A stretch of DNA of 64,000 nt from Eulemur rufifrons. Lineage: Eukaryota; Chordata; Mammalia; Primates; Lemuridae. Both the position numbers and the translations under genes were made by a program. The stretch is taken from the NCBI RefSeq assembly GCF_041146395.1, contig NC_090989.1, positions 125,859,501-125,923,500 on the forward strand, in the 5' to 3' direction. A model generated the notes under the pieces. That model saw nothing but the letters and a program-made list of their open reading frames with translations, was not told where the DNA came from and did no database searches. How positions within the stretch are numbered: position 1 is the first letter of the stretch; each line of letters starts with the position of its first letter. Below, piece by piece: positions 13,601 through 25,600 of this stretch.

Positions 13601-16600
13601 ACAGGGACCCTCACTGATGGAGACTGTGGATGCCACACAGGGTTGTTTACCAGGTTCCCGTTCCCTGAGCTCTTCCCAGAGTGCCTAGCCCAGTGCATGG
13701 CACATGATACTCATCAAATAAATGCTTGTTAAGTGGTCCCTTTAAGAGACAATTTTTGTATGCAGAATAAAATTAAATTAGTATGATAGGAAGTCTCTCA
13801 AAATGATGTTAATTAAAATTTGTTCACCTGGTGGTAGGCAAAGCCAAAGCAAAGTGTACTTTAGCTTGTTTGGCAATTTTCAAAAACTGCATCTTAGTAG
13901 GTTTCAAAAAACCTTAGTTCCCGGAAAGCCACCATTTGTCTCTTGCATCACATATGTACTAACATCAGCCACTGTTCATCGTTTGGTTTTAGATTGTGTC
14001 AGCAGCTAAGGTGTGCGCGGCTGCCAACGAGTCACCGTCAGTGAAGAGCCTCCGCTTGCTTGTGGCTGATCAAGACTTTTCTTTTAAAGCTGGCCAGTGG
14101 TAAGTGGGTTTTCTTTTTTCCAAGTGCATACATTCAGGAAGGTGCCATTAGATAGAAGGGATTATTTTTTCTTCTGGAAAGGACTTCTGTGGCTAGCCGT
14201 TCCCCCAAGGGAGAGGAATTCTACATCATTTCCATTCAGGATGAGCCTTTTTTGGCATGGAGAATCTGATTCCTTTCCTGGCCTCAGAGCCTGCTTCAGT
14301 TTTGAGCCCATAGCTTCCTCCGTTATATATGAAAATTGCTGTCTTGCATTTTCCAGATTCAAACAAAGCAGCTAGTTCTAGTCCATGGAACCAACAGCAC
14401 TGATAATTACATTCTACAGGAGTGGCTGCTAACAGAATGCACTGCAGTAATCTAATCTGCTTCAGTTATGTGTTGCTGGATATTCATAGGTTTTTACAAA
14501 TTAGTCTTATGTCCAGTGCAGAGTAAACAAAGTAGCCTGCAAAGGAGAGTAACCAGTGATGTCATCACAGAGCTGACCACTCTTGACTGGATTCTTGTGT
14601 CCCTCATTCCTTGTCTGGGTTGAGTTTAAATATTTTGCTAAATTTATTATGAGGATTTCCCAGTTAAGCCCAGCCCACACACATAGAAATCGTAAGTGTG
14701 TCCCATTTGACTCTGAGGACTAATCAGTATGCTGATAGGATAACAGCCCAGCTGTCCCTCTGTTCCTCAGATGGCCTTGCTGAGCTGCAATTCAAGTTGA
14801 ATTGAAAAGAAAGCAACTTGAATTTCCCTAGGAAAGGTGTGTTTGGGTGTGTGTGTCCTTTATTTAAAAAAAGCATTCATTTCTAAATGAATTTCTGGCA
14901 TGTCAGTCTTGATAGAATGTCTTAGGAGTCACTTGACTAATTTTGGCAGTCCATCTGGAAATGTGGTTTTGTTAAAAGGAGGATGTGTGATAATAGCAAG
15001 TGTGATAATAGCAAGAGTTAGCAGTCTTGTGTTAATAGTTTGCCTTTGAATTTAGAACTAGAAAACAAGATGCTGATTGCAATAATTTGCGTTCATGAAG
15101 CAATTTACTGCAATCTTTGCACATGTTCGATGATACATATTAAATGCATTTTGGCTGTTTTAGGGGGTGGGCAACATATTTACCCTTCAGAAGTGGTTTA
15201 GCAGTTATTACATTGAAAGTGGAAACTTTAATTGTAATGATCTGTTTTTCCATATTTCCCTTCTGTGGAAGTGTTTCGGTCCTGTGCACAGCACTGTCTT
15301 TGTGCCTTTAACTCTGAATTTTGCCAAGACTCAGACCCTAGTCTCCTGGTTAGAAAAAGCCTGTTACAGTGCTGACACCATGGTGTGCCTGTAAGTACAT
15401 TAGCACTTGCAAATTGCAGTTACCTGAGAAGAAAAATGTCATTATTCCCTAGTGATATAGGGGTAGAAATGGAGTCCCATTGTGATTCTCAAGATAAGAT
15501 TATTCGAGGCTTATGTATGTTACCCCAGTGAGTGGATTTGGTCATTTCCCTAACTTTGGGCCTGGTTTTAGTATGTGCCTGACACACTCCTGCTTTAGAG
15601 GGCAGATTTGCGGGGTGGTTATCACTGGCTGGTTAGCGGTGACCCTTTCCCTGCCAGGTGTCAATCAGCATTCATTCTTGTTGCCTGGGCCCTCCCCTTT
15701 TAAAAGATTGCACCCTTACCATTGACTTATTGTATGGCTCCAGGGTTTGTGAGTTCCTTTTGATATTTGACCTTGTGGTTACAGAATGGCCATTTTGCTT
15801 AGATTGGCAGTGTCCATCACCTTTGTGCTATTGCTAGGAAGGCTTTGTGCTCCAGGCTCTCTCAGATCATCAGCTCAGTAGTATCTCCATGTGGCACTTT
15901 GGAGAAGAGGGCAAGGATTAGGGAGAGCAAGTTGGGGTATGGCTGCCGTGTATTTTGTGTAGTTAGGATTATCAGAGTGGAGAGCTATTGGAGATAGACG
16001 ATCACTGTTGGGCTCATCTTTGGGGTAAGAGATTGGGCCACACTCCCACATCTCTGCATTCTTGACTAGTGGCCTCCTCTGACGCCTACCCAACTCGGAG
16101 GATGAGGTTACACTCCCAACTCTAAATAAATGAATAATAAATAAATAAATGAACAAATGCTCTCTGACTAGCTGGAGCTTTGGCCACAGGTCCCCACGTA
16201 GATAGATACTTTCAGCATAGACCAGATATAGGTCGTAGGAGGCTCTTTTTGTCCTGCACTGTGTAATTATTGGGCCCTCCAGAGGGAACTGGTTCCTGTA
16301 CTGGGAAACCAGCTACAAGAATTCTAGCCATCCAATCCGGAAAGAAAGGCCAAAAGAGGAAACCACCTCAAAACATTTCTCACATGAGCAGTGCTAAAAC
16401 CTTTGTGCTCTGAGGTCTACCAGTAGGCCTGCTGCTTGCTTAGCAACTCTGGTGAGTCCTGCCTTTGACCAGAATTCCTCCTCCTGGGGGTAGAAAGATT
16501 AGCATTCCCTCTTGGGACTGGAGCATGTCACCAATAGTTCGCATGCAATGTGCTGCTGCCCTCAGTTTCCAGATTCACACTTCGCTGTGGCACTCGCTGC

Positions 16601-19600
16601 CTGCCTCCAGCAATGGCTGCGCTGCTGTGGCCGGGACCCCTCCCCAGAGGGAGTCCATGTCCCCCTCGTGCTCTGGAGACTGCCCAGCTCATGTGCTTCC
16701 TTGCTACCTGCTAGCTCTGTGATGTGGGCAGTTTCCATATTACTCTGGGCCTCAGTTTTCATAGCTTTAAAGAGGGAACAATAGTATTCCTGTGTTTTGG
16801 GATATTTAATGTGTTTAACACAATGCCTAATGTTAACTGTCTTTTATTCATTTGTTTTTACTTTTTGTTATTGCTAGTAAGTATTTCACTCAGTCATTTA
16901 GATCCAACTCTTAGCTCCTTGGTCAGTTTGCGTGCAGTGAGGCTGCTGGTTGGAGGAGTGGCAGTCCAGGTAAGAGTAGATGGGTGCACGTCGCCACCAC
17001 AACATTGCTTATGCCTCAGTCAGTCCTCAGTCCACATTTGGCTGTGCATAGGGTGCTGCCTGAGGGGAGCAAGTCCAAAGCATTTCTGCAGAGAGAAAAG
17101 GAATTCTTGGTCCTTGTGTGTCTCTGACTTTCTATAGGATAACATAAGTTTTTATGCTAGAAAGAACTTTGGGCACTATTGAGAGAAGGTGGACACCAAG
17201 AAGAAACAGATTAGAGGAGCAAGATTAGAGAAATAAAACTTTACCCTTACCCTTGAGCAGGGCTGCTGCATTGTAGACATTATATGACCTATACAACTGT
17301 GTGCAACAGCCCTGACTCTTTTAGGGCCACACATAGAAAGTATTTGCATTCCTTGGCATCTTTTCAGACTATATCCTCCTCCATTGCTTATCTGGTAAGC
17401 ACTCTGTCTCTTTAGACTCAGTTTAAGGGGCATCTCCTCTGTGAAGTCTTTCTTAATTCCTCTACTGTTGGTAGAATTGACTCTTCCCTTCTTGCCCTGC
17501 CTCCCCCCAATCTAAGCAGATTTTATCATAGCCCATTTAATTGTATTTATTTGTTAATTTTCCTCCTTGTTGAGTGAGTTTATTGAGGGCAGGAACATAC
17601 ATGTAGCTTTGTACCTCCAGCAAATACAACAGTGCCTATACATGGTAGACAGGTGCTCTCTGTAGTGTTTACACAAGTGAATGAGGGAGGAGCTCTGAAT
17701 AATGTGGCCAAAGACTGAAGAGTTTTGGGATCTCATAATATAACATTGTCATTCGGCCATGGTTTGCATGGCCACTGTGTGCTGGGCACTGAGGCTGCCT
17801 CTGGGCAGACATGGCTACCTGGTGTGTCAAGGCACATATGGCCATGTTGCCTCACTGTACATCTAGGCCCCTCCTCTCAGTTGTGCGTATGCTCACTTAT
17901 CTGGGTGCAGTGGATGTCTCAACTTGTGGCTCCAAGAGTGCCAGTCCTGCACAGGGCATTTTTAAAGATACGTGTTTAAAGCTTAATTTATTCTTGGACA
18001 GATGTATTGTGAAATATGTTTTGTGTGTATTTCCTTAAACCCATTCCAACAGGGTTTTTATATAGTTTGAATTCTTCTGTATCATTTAATGAAGGAGTTC
18101 TTTTTTTCCAAAGGTAGCTTGCCAGAGTTACTAGAAAAGAGTTCCCTTTTGCTCACCTGAAAGAAAGGTCTTTATCAGCATTGAGCAGCAGAGGGCGATG
18201 TAACTCAGGAGATGAAGTAGCAGAAGTAACTCATTTATTTTTTTTAAACATGGAAATAGTAGAGATTTTGTATACCTCCTCTCTGAGAGCATATAGAAGC
18301 TGTTGTAATAAATGCTAATGATAGGCTTTTAAATGAAAGGAAATTTAAAGTATTCATGGAAAAGAGTCAAGTGAAAGTAGACTAGTGACCTTTTTTGGAG
18401 CACTTCCAATCCAGAACTGATTTTTTAAGACTGTTATAAGTGGCTGGATATTTAAGGCCACAGATTAGAGGAGAATATCTTTTAAGGTCATAGATCAAAT
18501 CAGTAGAGAACATATTAGGCTTTTCATACAAGCTTGCATGTAGGAAAACAGCTTGGAAAAGATGATACTTTTTGCTCTTTGATGGCTAACACCTGGATTG
18601 GATGTTTATATTTCTTAGGCAGGGGGATGATTTTTGTGGTCCCAGGTTCTAATAAATTTTATTATTATGTGACTAGGTTTGTTGTAATTTCTAGAATCTC
18701 CACTAAAAAAGGGTTTCTGTAGCATGGAATTATTGAAAGCTTGAAACTCATAAGAGTTCTAGACTTATAGGAGTGTCATTAGAAGAAAAGAAGAAAACAG
18801 AAAACTTTTGGCACCCAGAGGCTACATCAGCCCATTTAATTCTGGCAAATGACAGTGAGAGTGTTTTTGTTGGTTTTTCTGTTGCCCTTTTTTTTGCACT
18901 TTAAAAAAAGTATATTGAGATATAATTCACATATAAAATTTATGCATTAAAATTTACAATTCAGTGGTGTTTAGCATATTCACAGAGTTTTGTAGCCATC
19001 AGCACAATCAAATTTTAGAACATTTTTATCATCTGCAAAAGAAGCCCTGTACTGATTACTCCCCATCCTCCTGTCCCCTTAGACAACCAGTTTCCATCTC
19101 TATGGATTTGTCTATTCTGGACATTTCATATCAATGGAATCATATCATACGGTATGTGATCTTTTTGTGACTGGCTTCTTTCATTTAACATGATTTTTCA
19201 AGGTTCATCCATGTTGTAGTATGTATCAATACTTCATTCCATTGTATGGATATACCACATTTTGTTCATATACTTATCAGTTAATAGACATCCACTTTGG
19301 GGTTATTATGAATAATGCTGCTCTGAACATTTGTGTGCAAGTTTTTGAGTGGACATATACTTTTATTTCTCTTGGGCATAAACCTAGGTGTGCAATTGTT
19401 CATATGGTAACTCTGTTTAACATTTTCTGGCACCACAAACCTGTTTTTTTTTTTTTTTTTTTTTTTTTGAGACAGAGTCTCACTGTTGCCTGGGCTAGAG
19501 TGAGTGCCATGGCGTCAGCCTAGCTCACAGCAACCTCAAACTCCTGAGCTCAAGCGATCCTCCTGCCTCAGCTTCCCGAGTAGCTGGGACTACAGGCATG

Positions 19601-22600
19601 TGCCACCATGCCTGGCTAATTTTTTCTATATATATTTTTAGCTGTCCATATAATTTCTTTCTATTTTTAGTAGAGACGGGGTCTTGCTCTTGCTCAGGCT
19701 GGTTTCAAACTCCTGAGCTCAAACGATCCGCCCGCCTCGGCCTCGCAGAGTGTTAGGATTACAGGCGTGAGCCATTGCGCCCGGCCCACAAACCTGATTT
19801 CAATAGTGACTGTACCATTTTACATTCCCACCTGCAATATATGAAGGTTCCACTTTCTCCAGATCCTCAGTAACACTTGGTATTGTTAGTCTTTTTGACT
19901 ATAGACATCCTAGTGAGTGCGAAGTGGTAGCTCATTGTTTTATGTTCCATAATGACCTGTGAACATGGGACATCTTTCCATGATGCTCTATGATGTTGAG
20001 CATCTTTTCATGTGCTTATTAGCTATTTATATATCTTAATATTTCAAAGAAATATTAATTACAATCTTTTGCCTATTTTTTATCTCGATTGTCTTTTTAT
20101 TACTGAATTGTAAGAGTTCTTTATATAATGTGAGTACAAGTCCCTTAGCAGATACATTATTTGAAAATATTTTTTCCCATTCCGTGTGTTGTCTTCTAAC
20201 TTTCTTAGTGATATCATTTATAACACAAAGTTTTTAATTTTGATCAAATATGGTTTCTCTGTTTTTTCGTTGACCATTGTGGTTTGGAATGATATCTAAG
20301 AAACCACTACCATCAGCATTTACTCCTGTGTTTTATCCTAAGAGTTTATAATTTTATCTCTTACATTTAAGCCTATGCTCCATTTTGACTTAATTTTTGC
20401 ATGTAGCATGAGGTAGAGGTCCAACTTCAGTTTTGCATGTGGAAATTCAGTTCTCCCAGGACCATTGTTAAATAGACTATTCTTTTGCCATTGAATTGTC
20501 TTGGCACCCTTGTCAAAAATCAGTTGACCATAAATTTAAGAGTTTATTTTGGGACTTGCAATTCTTTTCCATTGATGTGCCACAATATCTTCATTACTGT
20601 AGCTTTGTATGCAGTACCTTTTGAAATCAGGAGATGTGAGTTCTCCAAATGTATTCTGATTTTTCAAGATTGTTCTGATGATTCTGGGTTCCTTGAATTT
20701 CCATATGAATTTTATGGTCAACTTGTCAATTTATGCAAAGAAACTACCTGGGATTTTAGTAGGTATTACTTTGAATTTGTAGATCAATTTGGGAAGTATT
20801 GCCATCTTAACAATATTAAGTCTTCCACTCCATGAACATGGGACATCTTTCCATTTATTTAGATCTTTGCTTTTTTCAACAGTGTTTATAGTTTTCAGTG
20901 TACAAGGCTTATACTTCTTTTGTTAAATTTATTGTCACTTATTTTATCCTTTTATAAGGTATTATAAATGGAATTGTTTTTCTAAATTTCACATTTGGAT
21001 TGTTCTTTGCTAGTGTATAGAAATAGTTAATTTTTGTATATTCATCTTGTATCCTGAAACCTTATCTGAATTTGTTTATTAGTTCTAATATCTTTTTAGT
21101 GAATTCTTTAGGATTTTCTATATATGAGAGCATGCCATCTGCAACTTCCACCTCTCCATCTGGATGCCTTTTATTTCATTTTCTTGCTTACTTGCCTTGG
21201 CTAGAACCTCTAGTACAATGTTGAGTAGAAGTGGTGGGAATAGACATTCTTGTCTTGTTACTGTTCTTAGGTGGGGAAACTTTCATCCTCTTATCATTAA
21301 GGATGATGCTAGCTGTGGATCTTTTGTAGATGCTCTTTATCAGGCTGAGGAAGTTGCTATTTATTCCTAGTTTGTTGAGCGCTTTTATTACACAAAGGCA
21401 TTGGATTTTGTCAAATGCTTTTTCTGCATCTGTTGATATGATCATGTGAGTTTTTGTCTTTTATTCTTCTAAGTGGTATATCACATTGATTTTCAGGTGT
21501 TAAACCAATCTTGTATTCCTGCAATTTTTGTGCCTGTATTCAGAAGGGATGTTGCTCTGTAGTTTTTCTTGCTTTATGTTTGTCTGGTTTTGGTATGAAG
21601 GTAACACTATTCTCTTAGAATGAGTTGGGAAGTCTTATCTTCTGTTTTTGGAAGAGGTTGTGAAGGATTAGTGTTAATTCTTCTTTAAATATTTGGTAGA
21701 ATTTACCAGTGTTGACATCTGGACCTGAGCTTTTCTCTGTGGGAAGTTTAAAATTACTCATTGAGTCCATTGACTTGTTATGTGTCTGTTCAGATTTTGT
21801 TTCTTCTTGAGTCAGATTTGGTAGTTTATGTCATTCTAGGAACGTATGTGTTGCATGTAAGCTAACTAATTTTTTGGCATACAATTGTTTATAGAATTCC
21901 TTTATAATCTTTTTTATTTTCATGAGGTTGATGATGATATCTGCTTTTTTATTCTTGATTTTATTAATTTATCTTTTCTTTTAGTCTAGCTAAAGATTTT
22001 TCAGTTTTGTTTATCTTGCTGCCTATTTTTAAAATAGTTTCAACAATAATCATTTATTTGTCTTTCCTTTTAGGATTGATTTCTTTATCCCAGGAGTCTC
22101 TGTGGTTGGCGGATTTTCAATATGCTCCAGCCCAAGACTGCTAGAACAAGAGAGAATGATAGAATTGGCAGTGAAATATGCGAATCACCCTCCTGCCCTC
22201 TGGATTCACAATAAGGTGAGTCTGTTTAAGCTTGGCAATCTGGGCATCTCTGCCTCACACAAAATTTGTGTTCAGCTTGATCCACCTAAGAAACCTGGGC
22301 TTGAGTAAAAAGGGTACATGTTCACAAAGAGCTTTCCAGAAAGGTCAAAGAAACAGAATTTTTTTTGTGCATTAAGTATGACTCAGAGACTGTGGGGTCT
22401 GGAAGTATTTTCCAGGTCACCAAATAGTACTCAACTGAATACTAATAGAATTAAAATATTGTATATTTTATGCAAGTTTTTGAAAATTGGGTCTCTCTAT
22501 CATGTAAATGATAAATCTATAAATCACGTTATTTTTTCCTAACCACCCTAAATAAAAGGAATTAAATTATCATTCTGTCATTATTTGGAGGGGAAACTAT

Positions 22601-25600
22601 CTGATTACATAGTACTGCTGCTGCCCATGATAAGAACAGCTAAATCAGTGGTGCCATTACCTCTCCATTTCAGTCCCTAGAGAGCTCTTCACACGGGATT
22701 CTGATAGGGAAGCCACATTTGACGGCTGCTAATAACTCATGCTTCACCACAGGGCTCAACACAGTCCTATATAAGCTGCCTGCCATTACCTATGAGAACT
22801 CTGATAACAGGGAATGAACTCAGAACAGATCAGTCACTTGTCTTAGTTTTTGACCCTTGTCTTATTTTCACTGCCATCTTCTTCATTACTGGAGCATGTC
22901 TTCTGTCTGTAGTCACCAACAGCCTCCATCCCATTCCAGGCGTTTTCTTACCTCCTTTACCAAAAAGAAAGGTACCATACAATATGGCTTCAGAAACTCA
23001 GTGTTCTTCCCTTCTTTTCCTGGAAGTCATTGAGAATCAACAAAGGAAAACAGAAAATAAAAACTCTTAACTTTGTTTTCAGCAACACTTGGAAACACAC
23101 TTCAGTATATTTTTAAAGGTTGTAGATAATTGTTGTGTTTATGCAGGAGCCACCCGGGAATAAGTAGAGGAGAGAGGCCAACAGTTGCAGATCTCAGAGA
23201 GCACCTACAAAAATACACATGAGAGTAGGAGTGGGACTTGCTGTCCTGGTCTGCCAAAGATGGTGTGGAAACAAAGTAGAGTTTTATGGCTGCAGAAATT
23301 CCACCTGGACATAGTTAGACCCAGTTAAGAGAGAAGGCACACCAAGAACCCCATAAACAAGCCGTATCTGTAGGATATATTTAATAATATATCCTTGTAG
23401 TGGCTGAAGAGAGCTTTTGTGTTGTGAAAACTAGCTGCTTAGGACGTTTTCTTGGCCCATCCCCTAATATAGAACCTTCTTGCAAATAGTTGGTTCAAAT
23501 AAAATCATAGTTCATCTCAATTTCATGAAAGAAATCAAAGAAGACATGAATAAATGGAGAGACATACTGTGTTCATGAATTAGAAGACAACATACTAAAG
23601 AAGTCCATTCTCCTTAAATTGATTTATAGATTTAATGTAACACTAATTAAAATCTCAATAGAATTTTTTTATAGATACATACAAGATGATTTTAAAATTT
23701 ATGTGGAAATAAAAAGGCCCCAGGATAACTAAAACAATTTTGAAAAGGAAGAATAAAATGGAAGGAATCATATCACTCAAATTTAAGATTAAAATAAAGC
23801 TACAGGCCAGGTGCGATGGCTCATGCCTATAATCCTAGCACTCTGGGAGGCTGAGGTAGAAGGATTGCTTGAGCTCAGGAGTTTGAGACCAGCCTGAGCA
23901 AGAGTGAGACCCCATCTCTACTAAAAATAGAAAAAAATTAGCCAGGCAACTAAAAATAGAATAAATAAATAATAAAATAAGATAAAGCCATAGTAAACAA
24001 AACAGTGTGGTATTGTTGAAAGGACAGACATATTAATCAATGGAACAGAATAAAGAGTTCAGAAATAAACTGACATACATGTGTCCATTTGATTTTAACA
24101 AAGGCGCTAAAGTAATTCAGTGGAGAAAAGGATAGCCTTTTCAATAAATAGTACTGGAACAATTGTACATCTACATGCAAAAAAAAAAAAAAAAAAAAAA
24201 AAAGGAACCTAAACCTCATCCTTTATTCAAAATTAAATGGGTTGTAGATCTAAATGTAAAAACATGGAACTATAAAAGTTCTAGAAGAAAACATGGGAAA
24301 TAGTTGGAACTGGAAGGTAGATGAAGAGTTCTTAGACATAACAGCAAAAGCAAGAACCATAAAAGAAAAACATATATAAGACTTAAAATTTTTTTCAAAA
24401 GACACTTAAAAGAATTAAAAAGGTACAGACTGGGAGAAAATATTTGCTGATCAGATATCCAACAAAGGACTTGTATCCAGAATGTATAAAGAACTCTAAA
24501 AAGTCAACAAAAAGAAAACACAACAACATAATTTTTAAAAATGAGTAAAGGATTGAATAGACACTTGGCTAAAATTTAATGATGGCAAATAAACAATGAA
24601 AAGATGTTCAACATCATTAACCATTAGGGAAGGACACTACAGACTTATTAGAATTACTAAAATTAAAAACATTGATAATACCAAGTGATGGTGAGGATTT
24701 GGAGCAACCGGAACTCTCATATGTTTCTTATATGGCTAACGGGAATGCAAAATAGTACAGCCATTCTGGAAAGTATTTTGGCAGTTTCATATATAAAATT
24801 CAGTATACATTTACCAAATGACCCAGCAGTACCACTCTGGAGTATTCATCCCAGAGAAATGAAAGCTACGTTCATATAAAAGCCTACCATGAATATTTAT
24901 AGCAGTTCCATTCATAATTATCAAAAATTAGAAACAACCCAAATGTCCCACAATAGGTGAATGGATAAACAAACTGTGATATGTTCATACAATGGGCTAC
25001 TGTTTTGCAATTAAAATGTTGATGCACACAACAACTTAGGTGAATCTCAGTGGCATTATGTTCAGTGAAAGAAGCCTGTCCCAAAAGTTTACATGCTGTA
25101 TAATCCATTTCTGTCACATTCTGGGAGACAAAAATATAGTGATGGGAAACAGATGAGTGGTTGAGCAGGATTGGGGTAGGGAAGGCTGTGAACATAAGGG
25201 ATAGAGCAGGAGAGTTTTTGGGGACAATGGAACTGTTCTATATCTTTTGATGGTAGTTACACAGATCTATATGTGTGTTAAAATTCATAGAACTGTACAC
25301 CAAAAGAAAAAGTATTAACTGTAAGAGGATTTAAAAATACTTTTTAAAAATTTTATAAGGGCATAAAAATACATTCTTGTGGTTTACATGTCAAGTTGCG
25401 TCTGTTCAGGATAACCCCCAGGTACCTGCATTGCCATTTCCATTGTCAATGTATCCTGTCATATTTTTACCCACTTCTGAGTCTCTCCTTCAATACTGCC
25501 TCAGCTGCCTCATTCCTTTTTAGATTCTCTGTGGATTTTCCACCCATTACTGTCTCTAGGCTGCTCTTGAGGCTCTAAAATGTGCTGCTGGGGTGGACCA

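Larger units (their letters stand above)
1954..13992 (+). other. OXNAD1 intron of 12.0 kb
   Basis: Intron between coding exons 2 and 3. Repeats account for much of it: a hAT element (3146-3340), L2 fragments (about 4466-4570, 5720-5825, 6155-7690, 10005-11660, 12590-13270, 13640-13735), MIR copies, and two Tigger-like elements (9062-9299 and 11982-12310). The stretches 1954-3145, 3349-4465, 4571-5719 and 8320-9060 show nothing I can name. Confidence 0.85.
14100..22073 (+). other. OXNAD1 intron of 8.0 kb
   Basis: Intron between coding exons 3 and 4. Bases 14100-17390 are largely unique, with a 15-bp tandem duplication at 14986-15015 and an AT-rich patch near 16120-16160. An L2 copy fills 17390-17690. 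From 18900 to about 22020 an antisense L1 with an Alu in it takes up the rest, leaving about 50 bases before the acceptor. Confidence 0.85.
23500..25370 (+). mobile_element. L1 3' part, sense orientation
   Basis: It begins in ORF2-like text ('atgtggaaataaaaaggccc', 'tattaatcaatggaacagaa') and continues through 'gaccattagggaaggac'-like text and 'aaatgtcccacaataggtga' to 'gtgtgttaaaattcatagaa'. It is split by an Alu fragment at 23805 and a run of 23 A at 24181-24203. It is inverted relative to the L1 at 18900-22020. Confidence 0.88.

Noticed and set aside
20485..20835. 116-codon + strand frame
   Set aside because: It is the antisense of L1 ORF2 in the copy at 18900-22020.
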